DNA of 64,000 nucleotides from Allolobophora icterica. Its lineage: Eukaryota; Annelida; Clitellata; Crassiclitellata; Lumbricidae. Positions 23,833-35,657 of this stretch are shown here, in pieces. Every line of letters begins with the position of its first letter. The first letter of the stretch is position 1. The translations under genes and the position numbers were made by a program. Location of the stretch: positions 48,050,546 through 48,114,545 of the forward strand of contig OY744613.1 in the NCBI GenBank assembly GCA_963556255.1. The letters run 5' to 3'. The notes under the pieces were generated by a model. It had not been told where the DNA came from, did no database searches, and saw nothing but the letters and a program-made list of their open reading frames with translations.

Positions 23833-24084
23833 TTTATAATGCGCCAAAGCTGACATCTGCCGAAGAAAATGGTGTCTTACATGAGCTACAAACATCAATG
23901 ACACTCAAATGAAAGTTTTAAAAGAAATATAATTATGTACATCATTTTATATATGTGTAATGTATGCAGCTTGCTTGATGCAACTAAAAACTACTTACTT
24001 ACCTACTAACTTACCATCTAACTAACTTACTTACTTAATAACTTCAGACCAAGATGACTAATTAGTATCGTCTCCATGTTCCAC

Positions 24085-25060
24085 ATTGTATTGTATTGTA
24101 TTGTATTGTATCTAAACATTTATAAAGCGCCTCTCGCAGTATTCGCTAATCAGAGGCGCTCCCAGTGCGAAAGACCCAGTGAATAGAAAGAGGTTTTAAG
24201 ACAGCGGAACGAGGCACTAGGGCCACCAGCTAATAAAGAGGCACGTGTCACTGGAGGGAGCTGATTCCATAGAGCAGGAACAATGCAAGAAAATGCTCGA
24301 GTTTTGGCCATAGTGGTCCTGGCTCGTGGTACAAGAAGATTATGGCGATTAAGCGATCGCAATGGACGGAGGGAAGTAGCTGAAATTGGCAGACGAACAA
24401 TGTCACAGAGGTACTTGGGTGCTAAGCCTGTACAGGACCGAAGGACTAAAGTGAGAACCTTCAGCTGAATCCGAGCATTAAGGGGAAGCCAATGAAGATG
24501 ATCGAACATGAAAGAGGAAATATGAGACCAGCGAGGAAGTCGGGCTATTAATCTGGCTGCAGCATTTAAAACAGTCAGGAGGGGGGGAAAGACGGACTTT
24601 TGGCAGCCCAATCAAAACAGAATTACAGTAGTCAATTCTGGAGCAGATGAAGGCGTGGATGATAGTGGTAAAAACAGAGGAGGAGATAGAGCGTCGGATT
24701 GCTCTAAGCCGTCTCAGGTGAAAGTAAGAAGAACGGGTAAGATTAGCAATATGTTCAGAAAAGGTGAGCATACTGTCAAGGACAACACCAAGGTCACGGA
24801 CACTAGAGAGAAAAGTCAATGACGGGAATTTCTCAGCAAGAAGTGGGAAGTCTAGTTTGAGGAGCTGCTGACGAGTACCAAACCATATAAGCTGCGTCTT
24901 AGTTGGGTTCAAAGAGAGACGATTAGAAGACAGCCAAAGGTGTAAATCACGTGAGAGAGCATCAATACGTCCAGTTAATGCAAGCTGTGCAGAGGGAGTG
25001 CCATGAACGAGCGCTTGGAGTTGCCAATAAGAAAAGAAACCATACAAGAAATTTCATCTA
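24085..25060 (-). pseudogene. L2-like LINE: end of reverse transcriptase plus C-terminal domain
   Basis: Two overlapping minus frames cover it. 25047-24478 carries DLHLWLSSNRLSLNPTKTQ and SSVRDLGVVLDSMLTF, the post-palm blocks of CR1/L2. 24611-24150 carries AARLIARLPRWSH, FDHLHWLPLNARIQ and SCIVPALWNQLPP. They are separated by a frameshift around 24575-24590, near a run of eight G's. The 3' end (aaagcgcctc complement) abuts (TTGTA)n at 24088-24112. This insertion lies just 3' of the zinc-finger frame at 25118. Confidence 0.85.
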
Positions 25061-25117
25061 AGCATAACCAGAATATCGTTCAACGTGAAAAGGAACTTTA
25101 TGCAGGTCAATCAACAA

Positions 25118-26531
25118 TCAGTGTTGCTTTAAAGTACTTAGAAATATAAACGCTTTCCCACATATTTCGCATTTGTTGAGTTTATTGTTCACGTGTGTGT
25201 TTTCTCGACTATGATTTTTTATGTGCTGCTTCAAATTTCCAGATTGTGTAAATGCTTTTTCACAGAACTGGCATATGTATGGCTTTTCACCTGTATGCCA
25301 TCGCTTGTGTGCCCATAGTTCAGAATAACTTTTAAATGCTCTTTCACATAATTCGCATTTGTGTGGTATTCTTCTGTGAAACGTCAGGTGATCACCCCTT
25401 GCAAATGCTTTATCACAGAATTCACACTGGTATGGTCTTTCTCCAGTGTGGATTCTTTTGTGGTCATTTAGATGGCGTCTAACAGAATAAGCTTTTCCAC
25501 ACAATTCACACTGGTATGGTCTTTCTCCAGTGTGAACTCTCATGTGGTCATTTAGTTTCCCTTTTCGTAGAAATGCTTTTCCACATAGTTCACACTTGTA
25601 TGGTCTGTTTCCAGTGTGGATAATCTCATGACGTCTCAAACTATTACTAGACGAAAACGATTTGTGACATACTTGACATTTGTATGGCTTTTCTCCAGTG
25701 TGTGTTCTTTTGTGGTCATTTAAAGAACTTACACACGTAAATGCCTTTCCGCAGAGTTCACATTTGTAAGCTTTCTGCACACCATGGATTCGTGTGTGGG
25801 CGTTTAGTTTGTCAGTTGTTGGAAACATCTTTTCACACACCTCGCACTTGTATGGTTTTTCACCACTGTGATCACCAACGTGAAAATTTAATGATCTAAT
25901 ATCTTTAAAGGCTTTGTCACAAACTTGACACTTGTGTGGTTTTTCTCCACTGTGCCTTCTCATGTGCTGCTTCATATCTCCAGATACAGCAAATGCTTTA
26001 TGACACAATTTACATTTATATGGCCTCTCCTGTATGCCTTTGTTTATGTGTCTTTAGTTCAGAAGAAGTTTTAAATGATTTGTCACATAACTCGCATTTG
26101 TGTGGTTTCTCTCCAGTGTGGGTTCTTGTGTGATATGTTAGTTGATCACTTTTTGCAAATGCTTTATCACAGAATTCACACTGGTATGGTCTTTCTCCAG
26201 TGTGGGTTCTTACGTGGTCATTTAGATGACTTCTTGCTACATATGTTTTTCCACACAAATCACATTGGTATGGTCTTTTTCCAGTGTGGATCTTCTCATG
26301 ACGACTCAAGGTACCACTAGTTAAAAACGATTTCTTACATACTTGACATTTGTATGGCTTTTCTCCAGTATGCGTTCTTTTGTGAACATTTAAACTACTT
26401 GTGCATGTAAACACTTTTGCGCAAAGTTCGCATTTGTAAAGTTTTTCTACAGTGTGGATTCGTGAGTGTACGTTTAGTGTTAAGCCGTAATCAGGTCGGT
26501 GTCCGTTATGATGGTGGATAAGTGATTTCAA
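25118..26531 (-). pseudogene. C2H2 zinc-finger gene with one frameshift (about 15 fingers)
   Basis: Two minus frames abut. 26531-26016 encodes a degenerate first finger and five canonical C2H2 fingers with TGEKPY linkers; 26008-25118 encodes about ten more. The change of frame falls inside a TGE-R-P-Y linker near 26020 and is explained by loss of two bases, so this was one gene. The finger before HKCELCERAF lacks its last His and linker, and the final finger stops after LSTLKQH without its fourth ligand, close to the LINE insertion at 25060. Fingers of the 5' half and 3' half pair up as a block duplication. It would be a nuclear DNA-binding protein. A sequencing error rather than a true pseudogene remains possible. 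Confidence 0.85.
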
Positions 26532-26639
26532 TTGGTTCGCAACGTAATAGGCTTACTTAATTACCTGTTTCAATTTTGAAACGGGTAAGTCTTATGTTGA
26601 GAACGAATTACACAAACGACTAAGCACAGACACAATACG

Positions 26640-26785
26640 AGAGCTTAAAATCTAATAATAATAAAAATAAAATAATAACAGTCTGCGTTTAATATTTTCA
26701 AATTGACAGTTACGCAGTATGATTACAAAGCAGTATGAACGGATGATCGCAAGTTATTACAAGAGTCGAATTTTAACATAATGTA
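26640..26785. repeat. Direct repeat partner of 28640-28760
   Basis: acgcagtatgattacaaa(g/t)cag and tatgaacggatgatc(g/a)caagtta occur at both sites, about 2 kb apart and bracketing the element at 26.9-28.4 kb. Confidence 0.85.
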
Positions 26786-27099
26786 GGCACAGGAAACGAT
26801 CGAAAAGCTCTTTCACCAAGAACAGTTATTGATTTCGGTATGACCAAACAATGATAGGCCTAATTAATCAGATGACATCGTTAACCCTCGAGTGCCCAAG
26901 CTATTTTTTGGTACACGAATGCCCAAGGGGATCCGACCGGACCCAAGTCTTTTCATTGTGATATCTGGAGAATGGATTGGAATATTGTAAACGGGATTTG
27001 GCTTTTTATAATCCAAATTGAATTTCCAATCGACTGATTCACTCCAATTCCATTTTCTTTAAGCTCGAATCCACCCAAATTAAGCGTCTAGGCTACTGT

Positions 27100-27785
27100 A
27101 ACACTCATCAAAAAATCTCTCGCCCGCGCCGTCACCAGGACACCTAAGCATCATCATATCACTCCTGTTCTTAAATCGCTCCACTGGGTGAAAATTCCTG
27201 AGCGAATCCACTTCAAAGTCTTGTCGCTAACCTAAAACACACTACAATACTCCCAGCCAAAGTACCTCCGCGAACTCTTCAATATCCAGCCACCCCGGTC
27301 TACCCATTCATCCATATAGATCTCACTTTCCACCATCCTCCAGTCACTATACTCGCCTAAAGTTCTCCAACCGATCCATATCCCAAACTGCACCTAAACT
27401 CTGGAACGAACTTTCCCCCGAATTCCGCATTTTCTCAGTTCCTCCACCAATACCGCCACTCACTCATCGTCATCTACCTCGGGCTCCTCTACTCATCATC
27501 CCACAGGCTTTCCACTCCAAACTGAAAACTCACCTCTTCAAGATTTCCTATCCTAATCCATCTGATCCTTTGCCTTCCAAGCTATCTCGTTCTCAACGAA
27601 ACCCACCGTTACAGCTGCTCTGCCTCCCTCTGGTCTCTCTGGCAACCGGACTCGGACCACCAACGGACATCGATTTCTGGACAACCCCTCGGATACGTCG
27701 CAGCGCTCGTGAATAAGCTGGTCCTTTGCACTAAGCTTTACAGTGGCGCTTTAGAAAATTGGAGATTACCATTACGATTACGATC
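27100..27785 (+). pseudogene. L2-like LINE 3' part (second family)
   Basis: The broken plus frame contains PLKSLHWVKIPERIHFKVL, PKYLRELFNIQPPRST and a decayed WN-x-LP block. The 3' end is gcgctcgtgaataagctggt ... ggcgctttagaaaattgg, then a (GATTAC) type tail. The same terminus recurs at 43085-43260, 43640-43735 and 50870-50941. Confidence 0.78.
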
Positions 27786-27936
27786 TTTTACTGATATTCA
27801 TTCTCTCAACGGGCACACGAAAACCCATTCGGTAGAGAAAGCATACAAATGTGAGCAATGTCTTAAGTCATTTACCACTGGTCGCACGGAGATTCACATG
27901 AGAATCCATACTAGTGAAACTTTATTTGAACTTTAA
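27786..27936 (+). pseudogene. C2H2 zinc-finger fragment inside piggyBac C
   Basis: The frame reads FTDIHSLNGHTKTHSVEKAY then KCEQCLKSFTTGRTEIHMRI and stops. That is the end of one finger and one finger with a shortened spacer. It is fused upstream to the LINE tail. It could be captured host sequence or a pre-existing gene remnant. Confidence 0.7.
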
Positions 27937-28369
27937 TACTCGTTTGTAGTGTTTTTGCAAATTCGGGATTTTTCGCAGGTATTCACTTGCACGCATGTAG
28001 CTTTTGCCTGTATAACTTTGAATCGGCAACAGATAGGCCTACTACAGTAGATCAAACTGTATTACACTCAGCGTTGAAATCGCCGTGAAACGATGCCTAA
28101 TAACGTGCGTTGAAAAAAATTATTTCTGGGCTGGTAAACCATGTGCCAGTATGACCATCAGCCGCATATCTTGGGGTGTCGTTGGTATATGCTATGGTTG
28201 TGGGCTACAGGGTGGAAGAATAATCACGCAAAAGATATCATACGAAGCCAAATTGAAGGCTTTAGGATGTCTTAAAACCATTTTCACAATTCCTTAGCCG
28301 TTCTAAAGTTATCCGTGGAAAAGCGGGTCTGAGGTCCGGTCGACCCCCTTGGGCATTCGAGGGTTAGAC

Positions 28370-30260
28370 TACTTTACGTGATTTAAAATAATAAGCAAGT
28401 AAATATTGGTATCCTAAGGACAATGTTATTAATGAGTTTAAGTAATTTATACGAATTGGCACGATAGGTTTACGAGAAGACTAGCTTCAGTTCCAGGTGT
28501 TAACAGGTAAAATTTGGTGACATTGAGACCACCCCCAATAAATACCGAACCGTTGACCATTATTTTGACTCTGTAACATTGATGGATTAAAAGCGATATT
28601 CTGAATAAACTTAATCCTACGATGAAAATTCTGGTAACAAATTTAATAATAATAATTTTTTTTCGTTTAATATCTTCAAACTGACAATTACGCAGTATGA
28701 TTACAAATCAGTATGAACGGATGATCACAAGTTACTACAGGAGTCGAATTTAACTGTATACGGCAGCCTTGCAAAGTCGGCCTTCACGTCCTACATCTCA
28801 TTTTCACAAACGCGCCATCTCGCGAATGATAGGCTGAGTGGACCTTTAGAGGGTTACGGGAGGCGATCCCGCTACCTACTGCACTTCACGCCAGTGATGT
28901 CACCACTACTCTATGGACCCTGCATTCTGTATCATCATCATCGCCGTCATCATCGTCATCATCATCAGTTCCTGACGCCAGCCATTTGGCGGCAATGGGT
29001 ATGAATAAATATATTACCTCCATTGTCCTCGGTCATGTTTGTCCAAGTGATGCTATGTTCTCCTTAAATATTATCAATCCTACATTGAAATTTAGTCACT
29101 AGATGGCAACTGCGTCAGTGGCACGTTCTGCTATAGGCCAGTTTCTATTTTCGATCAATAAATATTTCCTTCATTCGCCATTTTGAGCGTATTACAGCTA
29201 TACTCTGATATGAGACTAAAACTTCAATAATTTCTTCAGGTTGAACTGGTAAGAATATGAACTACTCTTAGCCCACTTATCTGCTGTTGTTCATTCGCCG
29301 TAGTTTTGCAAACACACGGGTCCAGAGGATGATCCCTTCGATTTGAACGCGAGAATTGAAATCTAGGTCACGTTAGCTCGATAATCATTGTCTGGCAGTT
29401 GATTATCGGTATAACATGTCGAAGGAAACTACTTCTATTTTAATTTTTTTACGCTTAGGATATGGTCATATTAATTCTTATGACTTACTTCTGTAACGGG
29501 ATTGGGCTCGGGCGCCTACGTGTCCACCATAATCTGAAAATTGATCACTGATAATTAATTATGCGTATGTAGACCACCTATGCAAAACTTGTCAGTTTCC
29601 AAAATTTTAGAGTAATTCTTGGAACTGCAATTAAATTATGTTCTATATTTTGAAACATATTAATATTGAAGTTTACTGTTCCTTGTAGCAGGTATATCAA
29701 TATATCAAATATATCAGTATATCAAAGTAGCATATGAGCAACTTTCTGAACATTAGAACTTCAAAATGTACTTTACAAGAACATTAGAGTGGATTTATAT
29801 GACTAACAGTTTCGCTATTTGCCAACTATTTGATCTTCAGTTGAAATCAAACTGAAGAATAGCACAAAAGTATGCTATTACACAAAGGAATAACTACTGC
29901 TGACAAATGAAACATGAATGCTTCTTGTAAGCAACTGAAACACAGCTATTAAAAAACTCGTTGATAATCTGAACAAAAAACTGGACACTAATGGTGTTGA
30001 AAGGCTATGACAACAGCAACTGCAGAAACTTTTACACAGGCAATTGCTTTGAAGTGCTTATCAAAAGTTATAAAAATCCAGCTTTGTCTAGAATCTGGCC
30101 ATTGCAGACGCACAGATGAATTTGTATAGAAAACAACACAGATGTCAATTATTTTGGAAACCATAGGCTCAAGGTAATCTTCTGAGAGCTCTTCAAAGAA
30201 CCTGTACTATCCATATGGAAGAAAAACACTGAAATTATCAATTACGTGAAATTATCAATT
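28370..30260. other. Non-coding stretch 5' of a zinc-finger gene
   Basis: No gene is seen. It contains the direct repeat at 28640-28760, a (cat)n-bearing retroelement-like end near 28930-28970, and a short 17-bp duplication (gaaattatcaattacgt, 30231-30264) just before the zinc-finger start. Confidence 0.45.
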
Positions 30261-30274
30261 ACGTGAGTAGCCTG

Positions 30275-31834
30275 ATGGCGAATGCGAGAACCCATCCTGG
30301 AGGAAAACAGTATCAGTGCCAGATATGTTGGAAGCCATTTAATCGGGTTGGTCATCTAAAACGGCATATGAGCACCCATACTGGCGAGAAACCATACAAG
30401 TGCGAGTTATGTCAGAAATTATTTGCTCAAGATAGTCACTTGAAAGCACACATGAGAACCCATACTGGCGAAAAACCATACAGGTGCCAATTATGTCAGA
30501 AATCATTCTCTCAAGGTGCTAATCTGAAAACGCACATTAGAACCCATACTGGTGAAACACCATACAGGTGCCAGTTATGTGAGAAATCATTTACTAGACA
30601 GAGTGGTCTGGGAACGCACATGAAAACCCATACTGGCGAGAAACCACACAAATGTCACTTATGTCAGAAAACATTTGCTCGAAGTAGTCATCTTGAAGGT
30701 CACATGAGAACCCATACTGGCGAAAAACCATACACGTGCCAGTTATGCCAGAAACCATTTGGTACACATTATGGAATGAAAATGCACATGAGAACCCATA
30801 CTGGTGAAAAACCATACATGTGCCAGTTATGTCAGAAATCATTTGTCAATCATGGACATTTGAAGAGACATATGAGAACCCATACTGGTGAAAAACCGTA
30901 CAAGTGCCAGCTATGTCAGAAGTCATTTGCTCATTGTAGTGCTCTAAAAATACACAAGAGAACCCATACTGGTGAAAAACCATACATGTGCCAGTTATGT
31001 CAGAAATCATTTAGAGTTAGCGGTAGTCTAATGAGTCATATGAGAATCCATACTGGTGAAAAACCATACAGGTGCCAGCTATGTCTGAAATCGTTTAGTG
31101 AAGGTGGTCATCTGAAAATGCACATGAGAACACATACTGGTGAGAAACCGTACAGGTGCCAGTTATGTCAGAAATCATATGCTAGTCATAATGAAGTGAA
31201 ACTGCACCTGAGAACCCATACTGGTGAAAAACCATACAAGTGCCAGTTATGTCAGAAACCATTTAGATCAGTCAGTGATCTTGAGCTTCATATGAAAACT
31301 TATACAGGGGAAAACCCATACATATGTCAGGTTTGTAATAAAGGATTCACACAGATTGGAGCTCTAAAGAAACACAGAAGAACTCATGCAACTGAGAAGC
31401 GAGACACGTGCAATAAACCTTATGCCAAGAGCAGTTCTTCAGCAAAACAGTTTAAACTGCATGCAGGAACACAGCCACAGGATCTTAAACTGGGAAGCGA
31501 AGTAATTGCTAACCTATCTGATCAATTCATCACATTTAGTACTACAGGCATTATTGATAAACCAAATGATCGTTTCTCAAAGAAGATATTTCTGGATTCT
31601 AGTGGAATTGCAGGTCCTTTGCCGAAAGTAAGAGATGGAGATTGTCTGTATGGTAGCAAATTCAAATCTTCTGTGGATGCAAAAGCTTCTTTGTCAAATT
31701 CTTTTGGATGTGGTATATGTAACGAATTGCATGAAATAGAGAAAGAATTTCTACAGCATTGTTTGAGCCATCGATATTCTCCACCTGATGACTTAATTAT
31801 TGACCTCTGCAGAAATATGATTCCACAAACTTAA
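30275..31834 (+). CDS. C2H2 zinc-finger protein, 13 tandem fingers plus C-terminal module
   Basis: A single intact frame of 519 codons starts from the first ATG ([10 protein letters not shown]); the frame is open a little upstream without an ATG, so a 5' exon is possible. Thirteen C2H2 fingers run from about residue 13 to 380 with TGEKPY linkers; finger 12 ends in Tyr instead of its last His. A degenerate finger follows, then a linker of about 75 residues and a terminal [18 protein letters not shown] module with spacing unlike the tandem fingers. The same module ends the loci at 35.6 kb and 46.9 kb. Likely role: nuclear DNA-binding regulator. The target cannot be read directly, and no KRAB, BTB or SCAN domain is visible. 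Confidence 0.93.
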   Translation: MANARTHPGGKQYQCQICWKPFNRVGHLKRHMSTHTGEKPYKCELCQKLFAQDSHLKAHMRTHTGEKPYRCQLCQKSFSQGANLKTHIRTHTGETPYRCQLCEKSFTRQSGLGTHMKTHTGEKPHKCHLCQKTFARSSHLEGHMRTHTGEKPYTCQLCQKPFGTHYGMKMHMRTHTGEKPYMCQLCQKSFVNHGHLKRHMRTHTGEKPYKCQLCQKSFAHCSALKIHKRTHTGEKPYMCQLCQKSFRVSGSLMSHMRIHTGEKPYRCQLCLKSFSEGGHLKMHMRTHTGEKPYRCQLCQKSYASHNEVKLHLRTHTGEKPYKCQLCQKPFRSVSDLELHMKTYTGENPYICQVCNKGFTQIGALKKHRRTHATEKRDTCNKPYAKSSSSAKQFKLHAGTQPQDLKLGSEVIANLSDQFITFSTTGIIDKPNDRFSKKIFLDSSGIAGPLPKVRDGDCLYGSKFKSSVDAKASLSNSFGCGICNELHEIEKEFLQHCLSHRYSPPDDLIIDLCRNMIPQT

Positions 31835-32760
31835 AATTGAAAACAATTTGAAATTGAGATAACGAAAAGATGCTACAGAATTCCTGTGAACAGTTAGTTA
31901 ATTTGCACCACTTTCATATCTGAATACTTAGACAGTAGGCACTAGGTATTCTGATGTAGAGAATCCAAATATTCCCCTTATAGGCACCACATATCTAAGT
32001 TGTTGTCTTCTTCTCACATAATTGTAAGACTGTAGAATTGCTGCACGACACCATAATGGAATTTTATGCTACAGTTACTAAAGACGCAGTGAAGTGTTTC
32101 ATTCTGGGTTCCACTACTTGACAACTTTACTGTTAAATATTAAATTGTCTTCTCCTGGACTACATTTTTATTGTTAGACTATTTTACATTATTCATACTT
32201 AGCCTATTGTCGTTGCATTCATGATGTATTATATAGTAAAATTAATTAGCTTAATATTCTACTTTGATCATTGAAGCATTGATTGTTGCCCACAAACCAG
32301 TGGCTCTGTGCCTATAGGACCTTGTGATTCGTTCTTTAACGGTTCAAGGTCTGAATGAAGGAACTGGGCACTTTTTTGTTCCTGATGCGATATAGCTTTA
32401 CTTTGGTGCTGTTATTAAATGTCTTACAGGTTGTAGTGCCCAAAAAGTGTCTGGGTTTTCCTTCATCCAAATTCTTATCATACAATTAAGGACAATAATT
32501 TTACTATATTCCAGGATGATTTTCTAGACAGTGTTTACTGTAGTGAAGTAGTCTGTTGCTCTCCGCTCTACAGTAACAGGCGCTTCACAAGAGGAGTCAA
32601 TTTTATTGCAGTGGTGCATCTCTCTTCAATATCCCAAGCTACTTCTGTTAATTAATTAGCTTAATATTCTACTTTGATTACTGAAGCAGTGTGTAATTAC
32701 ATTGCTATATTATATGCATAATCTGAGGCTAAATAAGGTGATAAAAATACCTTAAACTAT
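31835..32760. other. 3' flank of the zinc-finger gene
   Basis: AT-rich with no coding signal. ttaattagcttaatattcta followed by ctttgat occurs twice (about 32240 and 32655), a local direct repeat. Confidence 0.4.
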
Positions 32761-32784
32761 AAAATATGCAAACGAAAAATTTTC

Positions 32785-32872
32785 CGGTAATCACGCAGAC
32801 TGTGCGTGTGTATTTAGACAAAATGGTTGCCACTGACTGCTTCAATAGAGCGATGCTACCCACCAGGCTCAT
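32785..32872. repeat. Interspersed repeat pair member (with 12285-12368)
   Basis: Same gtaatcacgcagactg block and downstream match as at 12.3 kb. It forms the first part of a chimeric short ORF. Confidence 0.7.
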
Positions 32873-32887
32873 CTTTGTACAGTATTT

Positions 32888-33050
32888 AAAAAAAATACAG
32901 AAACAAGAACGTAAAACAAGCAGCTGCCAGGAGCATCGGCTTGGGTTTGGTAACAGCAGAATGACGAAGAAAGAACAACTTTCACTAATGTCATTAAACA
33001 ATTCATGTCTGAAACCTTATGGTTGTGCAATGTGTGATGTCAATATTTAG
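32888..33050 (+). pseudogene. Remnant of a zinc-finger gene C-terminal module
   Basis: The frame ends NNSCLKPYGCAMCD, which parallels NNSYIGPYGCGLCD of the gene at 35.6 kb. The module is cut after its first two Cys by a stop. It is the fourth copy of this module in the window. Confidence 0.6.
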
Positions 33051-33059
33051 TATGTCAAT

Positions 33060-34250
33060 ATTTAATATTTAATTTATTATTATTCTATTTAGTAACTCAA
33101 ATTTACATAATTATGGGTAAAGTAAATTAGACTAAATATTTGTGCCGAGCTTTTTCTCATAATCATGGTTAGTTCTGTCAGATGACCAGTGTTTACCTGA
33201 TAGGTTCTTGTTTTCTTTTGCTGTGGTCGCTATTGTTTTCATACATAATACACATTTATAAGATATAATAATTACTAATTATAATTATTATTATTACTTG
33301 GTCATATTTTACAGCAGGTGAAATTAAGTCTATTGTTTCTGATCAATAATAACAATAATAATTTAAATTAGTGCTTGTATAATTGAACAGAATACAGCGT
33401 TTTCAGTTGATCAAAGAAAAATATAAATATGAATCTAAAGGCAAAACTAAATGGAAAAATCCTGCTAACATTGTCACCTAATACAAAAATTTCAATATAG
33501 CATTTCTATCAGTTACATGGTTTCTCTGCTTTCCTTCATTTTGCAAGTAAAGTGTTACTGAGTTTTAGAAAAAACAACAACACATTAATCCATCGACAAC
33601 AAAAAGTAACACTGCAACTGAAAATGTGGCACACAGTTAATTAGGTCAGCATGTAAAGAATTCTATATAGTTATAAACACAGAGGTGTCTTTTTCTGGTG
33701 AGAGAGTAACATGTACAATATTTTGCTAAAAACCTGAAGCTATTACTGTCATCTGCAAGGAAACTTGGAAACAAGCATTCAGAATAATAAGCAGTAACCT
33801 ATGTTCAAAATTATATGCTAAGAACGAAAGTTCCAGTTTGCTAATGGCTTCGATAGACTGAAGAATTTCGCACAGACTAGAAAGCACCACAGAATGAAAA
33901 GAGACACATGCGTCGAGCAAGAGATGTCATGTCTTGTAGTAGTAGCCATATAAATAATTGTATTTTCTTCTTCTTCAGTGATCTACTTTCTGCCACGTCC
34001 ATGAATCCAGTAACACAAATGTCTCTGTGATAGGCCACTCCTGTACATTATGTTTATTGCCATCTGCTTTCTTCAAAACCCATCAACTCGAACTGCATAC
34101 ATCTTTGCCTTCCGGCCGTTTCCTTGCTTCAATTGTTCCTTCACGAATTGTCTTGAAGAGTGAATTCTAAAAGAATAAGTGACCACTTCAAGTCAGATGT
34201 GTTTTCTCTATTGTAATAACCGGTGTTCGATCTTCCTGCAACAAAGTACA
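33060..34250. other. AT-rich spacer, no gene seen
   Basis: I see no supported coding or repeat feature in this stretch. Confidence 0.4.
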
Positions 34251-34254
34251 GAAC

Positions 34255-34500
34255 CTCCTTATTTATTGATTGACCTTCCACCAAATTTTCCTCTTTTATC
34301 CAGCATAAGACTACAGATATTCCGTGTCTCATATGTTTACAATGTTATGCTCCAATCTTTTCACAGTTTAATTCTGATTCAGCTCTGCACTCAGGATCTC
34401 TCTTATCTTATAAGTGATTTCTCCAGTAGTAGTAGTAGTAGTTCTCTTCTGATCTGAATATGACATTTGTAGTCACCTGGTTCATGCTTCGAAGACAGTA
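34255..34500. repeat. Interspersed repeat (pair with 49310-49478 and 50941-50970)
   Basis: ttttcctcttttatccagca, ctgattcagctctgcactc and ctggttcatgcttcgaagac all recur to the right in the same order. In the second copy they are separated by a 1.46-kb insertion. The family was not recognised. Confidence 0.75.
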
Positions 34501-34643
34501 GACCTTATTGATTTGCTGCTATCTTCACCAATGAAAAAATACTCATCTCTGCACATCTTTGCATGTGTTAGTTGTAACAGTAACCGTGGAAAAGACTAAC
34601 TTTTGAATTAAATTGCTTTACTTGTCCAGGGAAAGTAGCTTAA

Positions 34644-35657
34644 CCCTCAATGGGCCCTTGTCAGAAAGTTGCGTTCCCGGTCCTTGGGGTTCAAACTGCA
34701 CCCCCTATTTGTTTGAGAATATAAATCAAGGATACGCTGTGTCTACCGGTAATCGAATACCATGTATTTTATATAAACATAATGACATATCTAAATTGTT
34801 TAGTTACATACATTTGTCACATTTGATACATTGACAGAGTGTGCCGGACAAGCAGGCCTACAGCACTTATCGCAGAATTTGCGCGTCTTCCTGTCAAACT
34901 CGCGCGGGCACAGATGACAATGTCCCTGTGTCCTCTTCACTTTAGCTGGTATCTCAGTTCCTGCTTCGAATTCTCCAGAGTCCAGTTCTATAAGTTGGAT
35001 AGCATCCATGATCGGTCTTCTGAGCAGGGCAGTACCAGCTCTTACACGACCTCTTCCTCTTGTATTCCGTGTAGTAGATGGTTCATTTACCTGCTCTTCG
35101 TCAGACGCACTGACATCTTCTGATTCGTCGAATTCCTCGGACACATGCTCTTCGTTATCAGAGGCAGTACCAACTTCAGGCAAATCTCCATCTTCACTAT
35201 CATCGGCATCACCTTCACCTTCATCAACTTCTGTATCCTCTTCCATAATCAGTCAATGAGCTTCAGCTGTGGAATACCTAGCCATGGTGTTATTTATTTT
35301 CTAATACTTGAAGTGTAAGCAAAACAAAATGGCTGACTTCTAAAAAGGTCAAACAAATATCAGGAAGTGTTCTAAAATATAATAACATAACAAATTATTG
35401 CAGTAATTAACACCAGTTACCTGAATTTGTTCATCATATCAACGTCATAATTTGGGGGTGCAAATTGCACCCCCGATGAACCTGTGCTGGCAAAAATTGA
35501 CGTCAACTCTTTTTTTCCCGTTTTATGCATGACTATATGGAAAAATGGTACACTTACAATGTCCTAGAAGATAACTGCTGAAATTTTAATAATAACACTT
35601 GTGTAGCCATAGAAACGGCCAGGGGGTGCAGATTGCACCCCAAGGAACCATTGAGGG
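34644..35657. mobile_element. piggyBac-type element A, internally deleted
   Basis: It is flanked by TTAA on both sides (34640-34643 and 35658-35661). Ends are CCCTCAATGG and CCATTGAGGG, followed inward by matching ggggttcaaactgcaccccc and gggggtgcagattgcacccc blocks. A further palindrome, gggggtgcaaattgcaccccc, lies near 35455-35475. It interrupts the zinc-finger gene on the minus strand between the end of its conserved C-terminal module and its ancestral tail. Confidence 0.93.
34800..35246 (-). CDS. piggyBac transposase remnant: acidic N-terminus fused to C-terminal Cys-rich domain
   Basis: This 148-codon intact frame begins MEEDTEVDEGEGDADD. About 55 acidic residues are followed by a basic RGRGRVRAG patch, then CHLCPREFDRKTRKFCDKCC and CPAH at the end. 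The last part matches the Cys-rich domain that ends piggyBac transposases and binds the transposon ends. The catalytic DDD core, usually about 400 residues, is absent, so it cannot transpose DNA. If expressed it might still bind element ends; that is inference. Confidence 0.75.
   Translation of the reverse strand: MEEDTEVDEGEGDADDSEDGDLPEVGTASDNEEHVSEEFDESEDVSASDEEQVNEPSTTRNTRGRGRVRAGTALLRRPIMDAIQLIELDSGEFEAGTEIPAKVKRTQGHCHLCPREFDRKTRKFCDKCCRPACPAHSVNVSNVTNVCN

Larger units (their letters stand above)
26885..28363. mobile_element. piggyBac-type element C, non-autonomous
   Basis: TTAA (26881-26884) is followed by CCCTCGAGTGCCCAAG. The right end reads cttgggcattcgaggg then TTAG (28364-28367), a one-base decay of TTAA. 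Subterminal blocks ggatccgaccgga and tccggtcgacccc are also inverted. It holds no transposase frame. Inside are an L2-like LINE (27100-27785) and a short zinc-finger fragment (27786-27936). Confidence 0.8.

Noticed and set aside
27709..27936. A complete small zinc-finger gene
   Set aside because: The first third is LINE tail, and only about one and a half fingers remain inside a transposon; treated as a fragment.
30594..30842. Antisense ORFs over zinc-finger arrays (also 25936-26320, 38038-38532, 47016-47198)
   Set aside because: The 84-bp periodic finger DNA produces open antisense frames; they carry only the mirrored repeat.
35008..35259. Ser-rich plus-strand ORF
   Set aside because: It is the antisense of the acidic N-terminus of the piggyBac remnant.
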